The position numbers and the translations under genes were made by a program. DNA of 64,000 nt from Endozoicomonas sp. G2_2 (lineage in GTDB: Bacteria > Pseudomonadota > Gammaproteobacteria > Nevskiales > Salinisphaeraceae), in assembly GCF_017744135.1 (NCBI RefSeq), contig NZ_JAGHQU010000003.1, positions 292,748 to 356,747 on the forward strand. The letters are read 5' to 3'. Below the pieces are notes generated by a model. The model was not told the DNA's origin. It searched no databases and was given only the letters and a program-made list of their open reading frames with translations. This document shows, piece after piece, positions 8,396-15,902 of the stretch (within the stretch, counting starts at the first letter, position 1; every line of letters begins with the position of its first letter).

Positions 8396-8859
8396 GCCCG
8401 ACCTCCCTGCCCGCGCATGCCCGACGCGGGCCTCGGGCAGGGGTGCGTTCGCACCAGGCGATTCTGGTGCGCGAGCAGGATTCCCAGCACAGCGGTTCCG
8501 GCTGCTGTGGCCGACTGGGCGAATGCCATACCGAGTTGGGCAAGGCGGCGGATTTCAGCCATAGCCGTGCGCGCATGGAACAGGTCGGTGAGATATACCG
8601 GGCGTTGGCCGAGGCCGCACCGGATCTCGACCTGGTCGTCGCCGATCCGCGTAATTTCGTCTGGCTCTACCCGGCGATCTGGCGCGCTGCACGCAAAAAC
8701 GGCCTGGGTGTTGGCGCGACGCTGCGTTCGATGGCGCGCGCCGGCGCGCCGATTGCGGTCGTGGTCGACGGCGAGACCCTGTTCTCCGGCCGGCTGCCGG
8801 AGAGTCGAACGGTCGTGAACGCCGTGCTCGATCGAGTCGCGCTACGCTTCGACGCCTGA
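8392..8859 (+). CDS. ArsD-like thioredoxin-fold protein of the cstA operon
   Basis: Unrecognised by name; 155 residues. After a basic N-terminus comes a first strand (AILVREQ), a Cys-rich turn SGSGCCGRLGEC with Cys38, Cys39 and Cys45, a helix (MEQVGEIYRALAEAAP), a second strand (DLDLVVADPRN), another helix, then GAPIAVVVDGETLFSGRLPE. That order, with a proline just before the third strand, is the thioredoxin-fold pattern, and the last segment resembles the PITLVDGE...GRYP region of ArsD arsenic metallochaperones. The ATG overlaps the cstA stop. With an ArsA-type ATPase two genes downstream, a metal- or thiol-carrier role is my inference. A purely structural thioredoxin-like protein remains possible. 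Confidence 0.7.
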   Translation: MSPTSLPAHARRGPRAGVRSHQAILVREQDSQHSGSGCCGRLGECHTELGKAADFSHSRARMEQVGEIYRALAEAAPDLDLVVADPRNFVWLYPAIWRAARKNGLGVGATLRSMARAGAPIAVVVDGETLFSGRLPESRTVVNAVLDRVALRFDA

Positions 8860-8909
8860 GCCGCGGCACTCGTGCCGCTTTACACGCATCGTCCGAAAGG
8901 CAGCTGATC

Positions 8910-9173
8910 ATGGCCAACGACAAGAGCCTGTGGCAACGCATCTCCGACTATCACGACGAACTGTTCATGGCGCCGTGGCGCGCCGGCATCGCCCGTGAGG
9001 CGCGCTCGGAAGAAGACGCGCTGGTCGCGCTGTTGTTTCTGGAGGCGCTCGGTATCCCGGGGCCGGCCGACTACTACGCGCTCGAGCTTTACCCCGATCT
9101 GATCGAGGCGTTCCACAGCTGGCATCAACGCATGGGCATGGAGACGTTCCCGGAAGCGGGTGTCTGCTGCTGA
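8910..9173 (+). CDS. Small cory-CC-star-type protein ending in Cys-Cys
   Basis: An 87-residue protein with no signal peptide or membrane segment. It starts MANDKSLWQRISDYHDELF, is acidic and helical in the middle (EARSEEDALVALLFLEALG), contains a conserved-looking PADYYALELYPDLIEAFHSWHQRMG, and ends GVCC at the stop. From memory this matches small proteins named cory-CC-star for their terminal CC before the stop and their association with cstA; I could not search to confirm. The last two codons are Cys, and the TGA overlaps the following ATG by one base, so translation is likely coupled to the ATPase. The C-terminal vicinal cysteines suggest metal or disulfide exchange with the neighbours. 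Confidence 0.75.
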   Translation: MANDKSLWQRISDYHDELFMAPWRAGIAREARSEEDALVALLFLEALGIPGPADYYALELYPDLIEAFHSWHQRMGMETFPEAGVCC

Positions 9174-10141
9174 TGGCGGGCGCACAGCACGCGCATCACC
9201 ACCACGAACCGACGCGTTTCTATCTGTTCGGCGGCAAGGGCGGGGTCGGCAAAACGACGCTCGCGGCGGCGAACGCGCTGCGGCTGGCGGCCACCGGCCA
9301 GCGCACGCTGCTGGTGTCGACGGACCCGGCGCATTCGGTATCCGATCTGCTGGAAACCCGCCTGACCGCCGAGCCGACGGCCGCCGGCGACAATCTCTGG
9401 GCCATGGAGATCGACCCGGAGGCCGACGCGAAAGCCTATGTCGAGGGTATCCGTGAAGACGCCGAATCGGCGGTTTCCAAGGCGGTTCTGCCGGCGCTGG
9501 ATCGGCATCTGAAACTCGCGGTGCAGGCGCCGGGTACGGCCGAGTCCGCGCTGTTCGACCGCTTCACGCAGATCATGACCTGGTGCCCGGATCAGTACGA
9601 TCAGGTGGTGTTCGATACCGCGCCGAGTGGGCACACGCTGCGCCTGCTCACCCTGCCGTCGATGCTGGGCGCCTGGGTCGAGGGCCTGCAACAACAGCGC
9701 GCCAGGGTGAACAAGCTGCAGGGCATGTGGCGCACGATGGCGGGTGTGTCCGAGCCGGACCGCGAAGACCGCGTGCTTGCCCGCCTGCGCCAGCGATCCG
9801 AGCGTTTTGCCGAAGCGCGCAAGCGGCTCCACGCGGAATCGGTGTTTCACCCGGTGCTTCAGGCCGAGCGCCTGCCGATCGAGGAAACCGCACGGGTGAT
9901 CGAACAGTTGCGCGACACGCAGATTCCGGTCGGCGCGCTCTATGTCAATCGTCTCTGGCCGGCAGACGATGCCAGCGCCTTCGTTACCGAACGTGTGGCC
10001 CAGCAAAACGAGTATCTGACCGAGATTCGCGAGCGCTTCCGCGACTTCGAGCTCGTCGAAGTCGCCCAGAGCGCGCGCGATATCGTCGGGCGTGATCAGC
10101 TGAATGCGCTCGCCGCGCGCCTTGCGGATACCGGCGCGTAG
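9173..10141 (+). CDS. ArsA/Get3-like ATPase of the cstA operon
   Basis: Deviant Walker A P-loop ATPase of the ArsA/Get3 branch, 322 residues, single cassette. Visible motifs are GGKGGVGKTT at residues 20-29, STDPAHSVSDLL as switch I, and FDTAPSGHTLRLLTLP at about 147-162. The N-terminus carries HAHHHHE, a possible metal-binding patch. Only one cysteine (Cys138) is present, so the three-cysteine arsenite site of plasmid ArsA is absent and no ArsB-type pump is nearby. It is the last gene of the cstA operon, starting inside the stop of the Cys-Cys protein. A role in delivering a client or cofactor to CstA is inference; oxyanion resistance looks unlikely. Confidence 0.85.
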   Translation: MAGAQHAHHHHEPTRFYLFGGKGGVGKTTLAAANALRLAATGQRTLLVSTDPAHSVSDLLETRLTAEPTAAGDNLWAMEIDPEADAKAYVEGIREDAESAVSKAVLPALDRHLKLAVQAPGTAESALFDRFTQIMTWCPDQYDQVVFDTAPSGHTLRLLTLPSMLGAWVEGLQQQRARVNKLQGMWRTMAGVSEPDREDRVLARLRQRSERFAEARKRLHAESVFHPVLQAERLPIEETARVIEQLRDTQIPVGALYVNRLWPADDASAFVTERVAQQNEYLTEIRERFRDFELVEVAQSARDIVGRDQLNALAARLADTGA

Positions 10142-10475
10142 CGACTGACCTCCACGCCGGCGCTCGAACGGCACCGTCGTGATGCGAAACGGCATCGACT
10201 GGATGCCGTTTGCAAGAATGCATGTTGGGCGTTGCGGGTGTTCGTCGCACTGCTGTTGTAGGCTTGCGGTACGAACGATGGCTTCGGCCGCCGGGCGAAG
10301 GGGGCAGCGACCGAAGTCAACGACGGTGTCCGCTGCGTAATGGGCCGTCGGTTGCGAACAGCCGCTGCCAGGGCCGCGCTAACAGCGGTTCGCAGGGTTC
10401 ACGCGGATGTGCGGCCGGGCCTGTCGTCTCGCCGATGAGCACGAGGCGACAGCAGATCTTAAGGACTCACATGCC
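10142..10475. other. Intergenic region before the diguanylate cyclase
   Basis: 334 bases without a convincing gene. It holds the inverted repeat at 10187-10211 and a weaker hairpin, CTGTCGTCTC with GAGGCGACAG (about 10420-10454), just before the ribosome binding site of the cyclase. I see no clear promoter hexamers. Confidence 0.4.
10187..10211. terminator. Perfect 10-bp inverted repeat after the ArsA-like gene
   Basis: AAACGGCATC (10187-10196) pairs with GATGCCGTTT (10202-10211) around GACTG, 46 bases past the stop. The T run is only three long, so it is either a modest terminator for the cstA operon or a protein-binding site. Confidence 0.5.
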
Positions 10476-11642
10476 ATGGTGAGCTACCCGTTGCTGGCGG
10501 TAAGCGGGCGTCTGCACTATCGCCGGCTGGTCGATTTCCTGCGCGCCACGCGTGACCCGGAGTATCTGGCGGCGAAAGCCATGGATATTGGCGATTTCAG
10601 CCGCCTGGCGATTCTGTTTGCCGCGGTTTTTCTATGCGCCGCGATTATCTGGGATCACGCGATCGATCCGATCAACGCCTCGCAGGCGGCCTGGTTGCGT
10701 GTGGTCGAGGCATCGGCCGTTCTCGCGTGGGTGGTGGCCAGTCGCGAGGATATTCATTCCAGGCAGGCCCGCATCGCCGCCTTGCTAGCGCCGCTGTTCG
10801 TCGAGATCACGTTTCTCAAGATTCTGTCGATGCTTGATGGCGGCGGCTCCTATGGCATGGGCGGCATTCTCTACGGCTATATCTTCGGGCCGTTTCTCGT
10901 ACTCGCCCAACCGTTCGGTTTTGCCGTGCTGGTGCTTTTGATGCCGACGATATTTCCTGCCGTGGCGGGCATGCTCGGGCTGTCCTTCGGCGTGGATATG
11001 GCGCTGTTCAGCGCCTATGTGTGGATGGGATTCGTGCCCATTGTGTTCATTCTGCTGACCTTCGAGTATCTCTATTGGAAAGTGTTCTCGTATCGCCGCC
11101 AGGTGGAGCGTCAGGCGATTACCGATGGGCTCACGCAGATTGCCAATCGCGGCCATTTCCTCAGCGAATCGGCACGTTGCCTGGAGCGGCATCGTCGATA
11201 CGGGCATTCGGCATGCCTGCTATTCATCGACGTGGATCACTTCAAGACGATCAACGACACCTATGGACATCGCGTCGGCGATGCAGCGATCCGTTATGTC
11301 GTGCGCACGGTCTTGCCGCTGGTTCGCGAAAGTGATCTTTTTGCCCGCTATGGCGGAGAAGAGTTCGTGGTGCTGTTGCAGGAAACCCCGGCAACGGTGG
11401 CCAGTGGCATCGCCGAGCGCATGCGTGCTGCCGTGGCCGCTCACGAGTTCAAGCCGGCGGGTCGCAACACCCGGCCGGTTACGCTGACCGTGAGTATCGG
11501 CGTGTCTTCGTTCGACCCGGGCCGGGATAGCCCGGATATCGATGTGCTGGTGCATAACGCTGATCGGGCACTCTACGAGGCCAAGCGGCAGGGGCGCGAT
11601 CGTGTGGTCAGCAATGTCGACGCCTTGATGCCGGCCTGCTAG
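10476..11642 (+). CDS. Membrane-bound diguanylate cyclase (GGDEF)
   Basis: Makes cyclic di-GMP from two GTP. The 388-residue protein has about six hydrophobic segments between residues 43 and 200 (a 6TM sensor of unknown input), a short link (YWKVFSYRRQVERQAITDGLT) and a GGDEF domain. The catalytic loop is GGEEF at 293-297, so the active-site residues are intact. RESD at 284-287, five residues upstream, fits the product-inhibition I-site. DVDHFKTINDTYGHRVGD gives the substrate and magnesium region. The start at 10476 follows AAGGA at a distance of about 11 bases; the nearby ATG at 10471 opens only three codons. It is monocistronic, with no EAL domain. Confidence 0.9.
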   Translation: MVSYPLLAVSGRLHYRRLVDFLRATRDPEYLAAKAMDIGDFSRLAILFAAVFLCAAIIWDHAIDPINASQAAWLRVVEASAVLAWVVASREDIHSRQARIAALLAPLFVEITFLKILSMLDGGGSYGMGGILYGYIFGPFLVLAQPFGFAVLVLLMPTIFPAVAGMLGLSFGVDMALFSAYVWMGFVPIVFILLTFEYLYWKVFSYRRQVERQAITDGLTQIANRGHFLSESARCLERHRRYGHSACLLFIDVDHFKTINDTYGHRVGDAAIRYVVRTVLPLVRESDLFARYGGEEFVVLLQETPATVASGIAERMRAAVAAHEFKPAGRNTRPVTLTVSIGVSSFDPGRDSPDIDVLVHNADRALYEAKRQGRDRVVSNVDALMPAC

Positions 11643-11678
11643 CGCCGAAGCGCGGCCAGCGGTCGACCAATCGGTCGC

Positions 11679-12704
11679 TCAGTCCAGCAGCCGGATTTTC
11701 AGGCGGCGAACCAGTTCGCCGGCCTGATCCGCGGTGAGATGGCGGGCGAGCACGACGGTGCGGTTGCGCAGGTTCATCGCCACACGGGCCTTGCTGTCCG
11801 CGAAGACCGAGACCGGGCTGGGTTCCGGCGTGTCTTCGCTGACCGTGGTCACCGGCAGGGTGAGCGTCTGCCGCCGGTTTTCCGGATTGTAGTAGTCGTC
11901 TACCTCGTCCGCGGTGCCGTGACGTACGTAGATGCCGCCGATATGGGTCCGTGGATAGCGGCCGCGATCGCCACCGGCGACTACGGTCAGTGTGGTGTCG
12001 TCGATCACGATTCGGGCCAGCGGCGTGCGTCGCGAGGCCGTTAGGCTGGCGGCTGCCCCGGTAAGGCCGATCGTGATGATCGCGATGGCGGCGATGGGCA
12101 GTAGGGTCAGGACCGCGATATCCGGAAAGTGGGTGTCCAGCCAGAGCGCGAGCGCGCCGAAGACGATCGCCGCATCGACCACGACGCTCAGGAGCCGGTT
12201 CAGCGGACGCCAGCGATTCTGGAGCACGTCGAGCGCGACCGCGCCGTCGCGGCGCCGGCGTTCGATTATGGTGGGGGCGTCGTCCGCGATACGCCGTGTC
12301 GAGAGCGCCATCAGCGCAACGGCGGCGGCGAGAACCGCCATGCCGGCCAGCGTGACGTCGAGGGGCATGCGATGCGACGGGCCGGCGAATGGCGTGAGCC
12401 AAAGGCCCAGTCCGATGATCGCGAGTATCGCCCCGGCGAGGCAGGCCCCGGCCCAGCGCGTGCGCCCGCGCGCGCACTGCACCAGTGCGGCGAGCGCCAG
12501 CACGGGGACCGCCCACGCGAGCAGCGGCGACACGGTATCCGATGCGGACGGCCGCTCGAGCCCCGCCAATGCATCGAGTACGCCACGCGTGACCATGAAG
12601 CCGGACGGCAACGACCCGTCCCCCAGCGTCAGCCAGGGTGTGAAGTACAGCAGCAGCAGCGCAGCGGTCAGCGCGGCCGGCGTCCAGCGGGCGTTCAGTT
12701 CCAA
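11679..12704 (-). CDS. Uncharacterised membrane protein
   Basis: Not recognised; 341 residues. Three hydrophobic segments lie at about 9-23, 60-80 and 85-105, another at about 115-135, and a pair at about 180-235 (VVDAAIVFGALALWL; IAVLTLLPIAAIAIITIGL). A C-terminal soluble part of roughly 110 residues follows with RIVIDDTTLTVVAGGDRGRY and a basic end (RRLKIRLLD). The layout of membrane pairs plus a small beta-rich PH-like tail is reminiscent of bPH2-type proteins, but this is weak. The apparent start is TTG at 12704 with no strong ribosome site; the first in-frame ATG would remove the first helix. It faces the cyclase gene, with 36 bases between the stops. Confidence 0.6.
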   Translation of the reverse strand: MELNARWTPAALTAALLLLYFTPWLTLGDGSLPSGFMVTRGVLDALAGLERPSASDTVSPLLAWAVPVLALAALVQCARGRTRWAGACLAGAILAIIGLGLWLTPFAGPSHRMPLDVTLAGMAVLAAAVALMALSTRRIADDAPTIIERRRRDGAVALDVLQNRWRPLNRLLSVVVDAAIVFGALALWLDTHFPDIAVLTLLPIAAIAIITIGLTGAAASLTASRRTPLARIVIDDTTLTVVAGGDRGRYPRTHIGGIYVRHGTADEVDDYYNPENRRQTLTLPVTTVSEDTPEPSPVSVFADSKARVAMNLRNRTVVLARHLTADQAGELVRRLKIRLLD

Positions 12705-12819
12705 CGGCGAAACAGTCGGTTCACGGGTGGATTGGCAGTATAGGCCAGTCCCGGGTGAACCGGATTAACGACCGCAGCCAGCAACGCGATGCCGGCCCGG
12801 CGCCGGCGCTGTGCAATCC

Positions 12820-14013
12820 TCAGGATGCGGCCCGCTGGCGCGGCTGTTCGCGCGGCTGGACCCACTGCGAGGTCGCCACGATGCGCGCGTCGTCGCAGCG
12901 GTCGGCATAGCGCTGGGCGATATCGATGATCTCGTTCAACAGGCTCCCACGCAGAGTGGTGGGCTCGAGTCCGAGATCGAGAAGACAGGCGTTGTCCACG
13001 CACAGATCGTTTTCGGCGGCCTCGCGGCGCGGATTGTCCAGATAGGCGATTCGTGCGCCGGTCATGTCGGCGACCAGCCTGGCGAGTTCGCCCACGCGCC
13101 AGGTTTCGGTCATCTGGTTGTAGATGCGCACACGCTCGTTACGCTGCGGCGCGTTGCCGATCGCCATCTCGATACAGCGCACCGTGTCCTGGATATGGAT
13201 GAAGGCACGGGTCTGGCCGCCGTGGCCGTGCACGGTGAGATCGTGGCCGACCGCCGCCTGCATGAGAAAACGATTGAGCACGGTGCCGTAGTCGCCGTCG
13301 TAGTCGAAGCGGTTGATCAGGCGTTCGTCCAGCCGCGTCTCGCGGGTCTGCGTGCCCCAGACCACGCCCTGGTGCAGATCGGTGATCCGCAGGCCGTCGT
13401 TCTTGTTGTAGAAATAGAACAGCAACTGATCCTGGGTCTTGGTCATGTGGTAGATGCTGCCCGGGTCCGGCGGGAACAGGATCTCGCGCTGGGTGCGCGT
13501 GCCGGTGCTGTCGTCCACCTCGACGGTGAGATAGCCCTCGGGAATGCGCAGGCCGCCGCCGTAGCCGTAGACCCCCATCGTGCCCAGGTGCACCAGGTGG
13601 GCATCCACGCCGGTCTCGACCAGCGCACAGAGCACGTTCTGGGTCGCGGCGAGGTTATTCTCGACCGTGTAGCGTTTCGCCCGGGCATGCTTCATGGAAT
13701 AGGGTGCCGAGCGCTGTTCGGCGAAATGCACGATGGCATCGGGCGCGAGGCGGTCGATCGTGGCTTCGAGCCGGTCGTACTCGCGGGCCACGTCCATATG
13801 CAGCGCGGCGATGGTGCGGCCGGTGATCTGTTTCCAGGCATTCAGCCGCACGTCAATCGGCGCGATCGGCGTCAGCGAACTCACACCGAGTTCGTTATCG
13901 ATATGCCGGCGTGAAAGGTTGTCCACGATGGTTACGTCGTGGCCCTGGCCGGACAGGTGCAACGCCGTTGGCCAGCCGCAGAAACCGTCGCCGCCGAGTA
14001 GCAGTATCTTCAT
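12820..14013 (-). CDS. sqdB: UDP-sulfoquinovose synthase SqdB
   Basis: Converts UDP-glucose plus sulfite to UDP-sulfoquinovose, the head-group donor for the sulfolipid SQDG. It is an extended SDR of 397 residues. The NAD loop is GGDGFCG (7-13); catalytic residues fit Thr145 in HLGTMGVYGYG and Tyr188/Lys192 in YHMTK. The run DNLSRRHIDNELGVSSLTPI (31-50) and HFAEQRSAPYSMK are specific to SqdB rather than generic epimerases. The ATG at 14013 is used because the Rossmann strand MKILLLGG begins there. It lies 2 bases after the glycosyltransferase stop, so both come from one transcript. Substrate is inferred from family. Confidence 0.93.
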   Translation of the reverse strand: MKILLLGGDGFCGWPTALHLSGQGHDVTIVDNLSRRHIDNELGVSSLTPIAPIDVRLNAWKQITGRTIAALHMDVAREYDRLEATIDRLAPDAIVHFAEQRSAPYSMKHARAKRYTVENNLAATQNVLCALVETGVDAHLVHLGTMGVYGYGGGLRIPEGYLTVEVDDSTGTRTQREILFPPDPGSIYHMTKTQDQLLFYFYNKNDGLRITDLHQGVVWGTQTRETRLDERLINRFDYDGDYGTVLNRFLMQAAVGHDLTVHGHGGQTRAFIHIQDTVRCIEMAIGNAPQRNERVRIYNQMTETWRVGELARLVADMTGARIAYLDNPRREAAENDLCVDNACLLDLGLEPTTLRGSLLNEIIDIAQRYADRCDDARIVATSQWVQPREQPRQRAAS

Positions 14014-14015
14014 TT

Positions 14016-15056
14016 TCAGACCTCCAGTGCCGGGGGATCGAAACGCAGCTGCGGGCGCCGTGCCGGCGCCAGTTGGGAGGCAAATTCCGCGGCCGATGCA
14101 GCCCAGCCGTTCGCGCGGGCATAGGCCAGGCCGGCAACGCCGTCGAGCTCGATGGCGGCGCGCGCGGCGGCGCGCAGGTCGTCGTCGAGCACGCCGGTGA
14201 CGTGCTGTTGCACGACCTGTTTCGGGCCGGTGACCGGGTAGGCCGCCACCGGCACACCACAAGCCATGGCTTCCATGAGCACTAGTCCGAGGGTGTCGGT
14301 ACGACTGGGAAAGACCATGCAGTCGGCCGCACAGATATGCCGCACCAGATCCTCGCCGAGACGCATGCCGACGAAGCAGGCATCCGGATAGCGGCGTTCG
14401 AGCGCGGCCCGCGCGGGACCGTCGCCGACCACCAGCTTGCTGCCCGGCAGATCGAGTTCGAGAAACGCCTCGACGTTCTTTTCGGGGGCGACACGGCCGA
14501 AGTACATGAATACCGGCCCGGCCAGATCGAGTGTCGCCGGTGTCACGGGGCGAAACAGCCGTGTATCCACGCCGCGACGCCAGAGTGCGAGGCGCGCAAA
14601 GCCGCGGTCTTCGAGATAGTCCGCCATGGGCGGCGTGCTGACCATGGTGCGCACGCTGCGCCGGTGGAATACGTTGAGCACGCGATAGCCCAGCCCGACC
14701 GGAATCAGCGGCCAGCGGGCGTTGATGTATTCCGGAAACCGGGTATGAAACGAGGTGGTGAATCGCCAGCCGCGCAGACGGCAGTACAACCAGCCGGCCA
14801 GGCCCACGCTGCCTTCGGTCGCGATATGCACGGCATCGGGCACGAAGCGTTGCAGGCGTCGCGCCACGCCGGGCAACGGCGCGGCGGCGAGCCGAATCTC
14901 GTTGTAGGTCGGGCAGGGGACGGTGACGAACAGGCCGGGGTGAATCACGAGTACATCGTGGCCGGCGCTTTCGAGTTCATCGACCAGCGCGGTCAGCGCG
15001 GTGACAACGCCGTTGATCTGTGGCTGCCACGCGTCGGTGAGTAGGGCAATGCGCAT
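14016..15056 (-). CDS. Glycosyltransferase family 4, probable sulfoquinovosyltransferase SqdX
   Basis: A 346-residue GT-B glycosyltransferase. The start MRIALLTDAWQPQINGVVTA is typical of the SqdX/MgtA/PimB-like group, as is THFHTRFPEYI-like TSFHTRFPEYINARWPLIP. The C-terminal half has the donor-binding core FMYFGRVAPEKNVEAFLELD and the EX7E-like stretch TDTLGLVLMEAMACGVPVAA. No signal peptide; it probably sits on the inner face of the membrane. Being the first gene of a two-gene unit with sqdB argues strongly that it moves sulfoquinovose onto diacylglycerol. By sequence alone it could be a mannosyl- or glucosyltransferase for glycerolipids, so the gene symbol is withheld. Confidence 0.82.
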   Translation of the reverse strand: MRIALLTDAWQPQINGVVTALTALVDELESAGHDVLVIHPGLFVTVPCPTYNEIRLAAAPLPGVARRLQRFVPDAVHIATEGSVGLAGWLYCRLRGWRFTTSFHTRFPEYINARWPLIPVGLGYRVLNVFHRRSVRTMVSTPPMADYLEDRGFARLALWRRGVDTRLFRPVTPATLDLAGPVFMYFGRVAPEKNVEAFLELDLPGSKLVVGDGPARAALERRYPDACFVGMRLGEDLVRHICAADCMVFPSRTDTLGLVLMEAMACGVPVAAYPVTGPKQVVQQHVTGVLDDDLRAAARAAIELDGVAGLAYARANGWAASAAEFASQLAPARRPQLRFDPPALEV

Positions 15057-15229
15057 GCGTCTCCTGATGGCGGCCGGTTGTCATAAGGAAAACCGGCTTT
15101 TACGGAAGCGCAGTCTGGTGTGTGTGTATAACCCCGCGATGACGGGTGGGTTGCGGTTTCGTGACAGTTGGCGTGTTTCTGGCGCGGAGTTTTGCCTGCG
15201 GACTGGGCTTTCGAGTCTTTTGGGCGACT

Positions 15230-15498
15230 CACGAGTTTGTCGTTCCTTTTGTTTCGCACTGCAGTGCGACTCACTTTCTTTTGCTTGTCCAAAAGAAAGT
15301 AAGCAAAGGAAAAGGACACCCGGGCACAGCGCCGGCGCAAAGCGCCGGTTCACTCCGACACGCAGCGGCGACGGGATGCGTACAGAACTCGGATCGCTTT
15401 GGCGATCCTCAGACATGCTGTACGCACCGGCGCAGTGCGCCGGACACCCGTCGCCACTCCGTGTCTCCGTCCCCGTGCAACGGGCCTGAATACAAACG
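15230..15498 (+). repeat. Structured repeat, copy C (plus orientation)
   Basis: Begins CACGAGTTTGTCGTTCC like copy B. Helices: TCGCAC/GTGCGA (15254-15269); ACTTTCTTTTG/CAAAAGAAAGT (15273-15300); CCGGCGC/GCGCCGG (15332-15348); GGCGACGGG with CCCGTCGCC; TGCGTACAG (15377-15385) with CTGTACGCA (15418-15426), enclosing AACTC, GGATCGC/GCGATCC (15391-15408) and CTCAGACA; CCGGCGC/GCGCCGG (15427-15443). It ends GCCTGAATACA. Bases 15057-15229, between the glycosyltransferase start and this copy, hold no gene; short open frames here are hairpin translations. Confidence 0.8.
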
Positions 15499-15629
15499 CC
15501 AGGCCCACAGCGAGAGTCACCTAACCCGACTGGCCGCCATTTGGATTGCGCCTCCGTTATAGTCGGATTGGGCAAACGCCTAATGCGACACAAAAGGCGC
15601 GACCTTGACCGAGCGACAGACTAGCTTGC

Positions 15630-15765
15630 CTGTACTGGGTCCCCTTGGGCGCAGGGCACCGATGCGTAGCATCGGCGCAAGACAGGGCGCCTTTTGTTTT
15701 GGCTACTTTTATTTGGGCGAGCAAATAAAAGTGGCTCGCACAGCAGTGCGAAACACCAAGCTCAA
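15630..15765 (-). repeat. Structured repeat, copy D, short form (minus orientation)
   Basis: Convergent with copy C, 131 bases away. On the minus strand it has TCGCAC/GTGCGA (15736-15751), ACTTTTATTTG/CAAATAAAAGT (15705-15732), CCGATGC/GCATCGG (15659-15675) and the end GGGGACCCAGTACAG, but lacks the long stem and its enclosed module. The second hairpin differs from the other copies at two positions, both matched by partner changes. Bases 15499-15629 and 15766-15902 show no gene. Confidence 0.72.
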
Positions 15766-15902
15766 ATCCGCCTAGATGATTGGTCTAGAGTCATTATCAG
15801 CCGCAGGCTTGCGACTCTGCATGCGAAGAAATGAACGCGGTCTCAGGCAGGACCTCGAATCAGGCCCTGCCCGAGCCATGCGCGGCCGGATCCCGCCGCG
15901 GC

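Noticed and set aside
9173..10141. Arsenite resistance ATPase ArsA
   Set aside because: Single cassette with one cysteine, no arsB, acr3 or arsC nearby, and operon with cstA.
15001..15593. Similar open frames around repeat copies C and D
   Set aside because: Same explanation: translations of the structured repeats.
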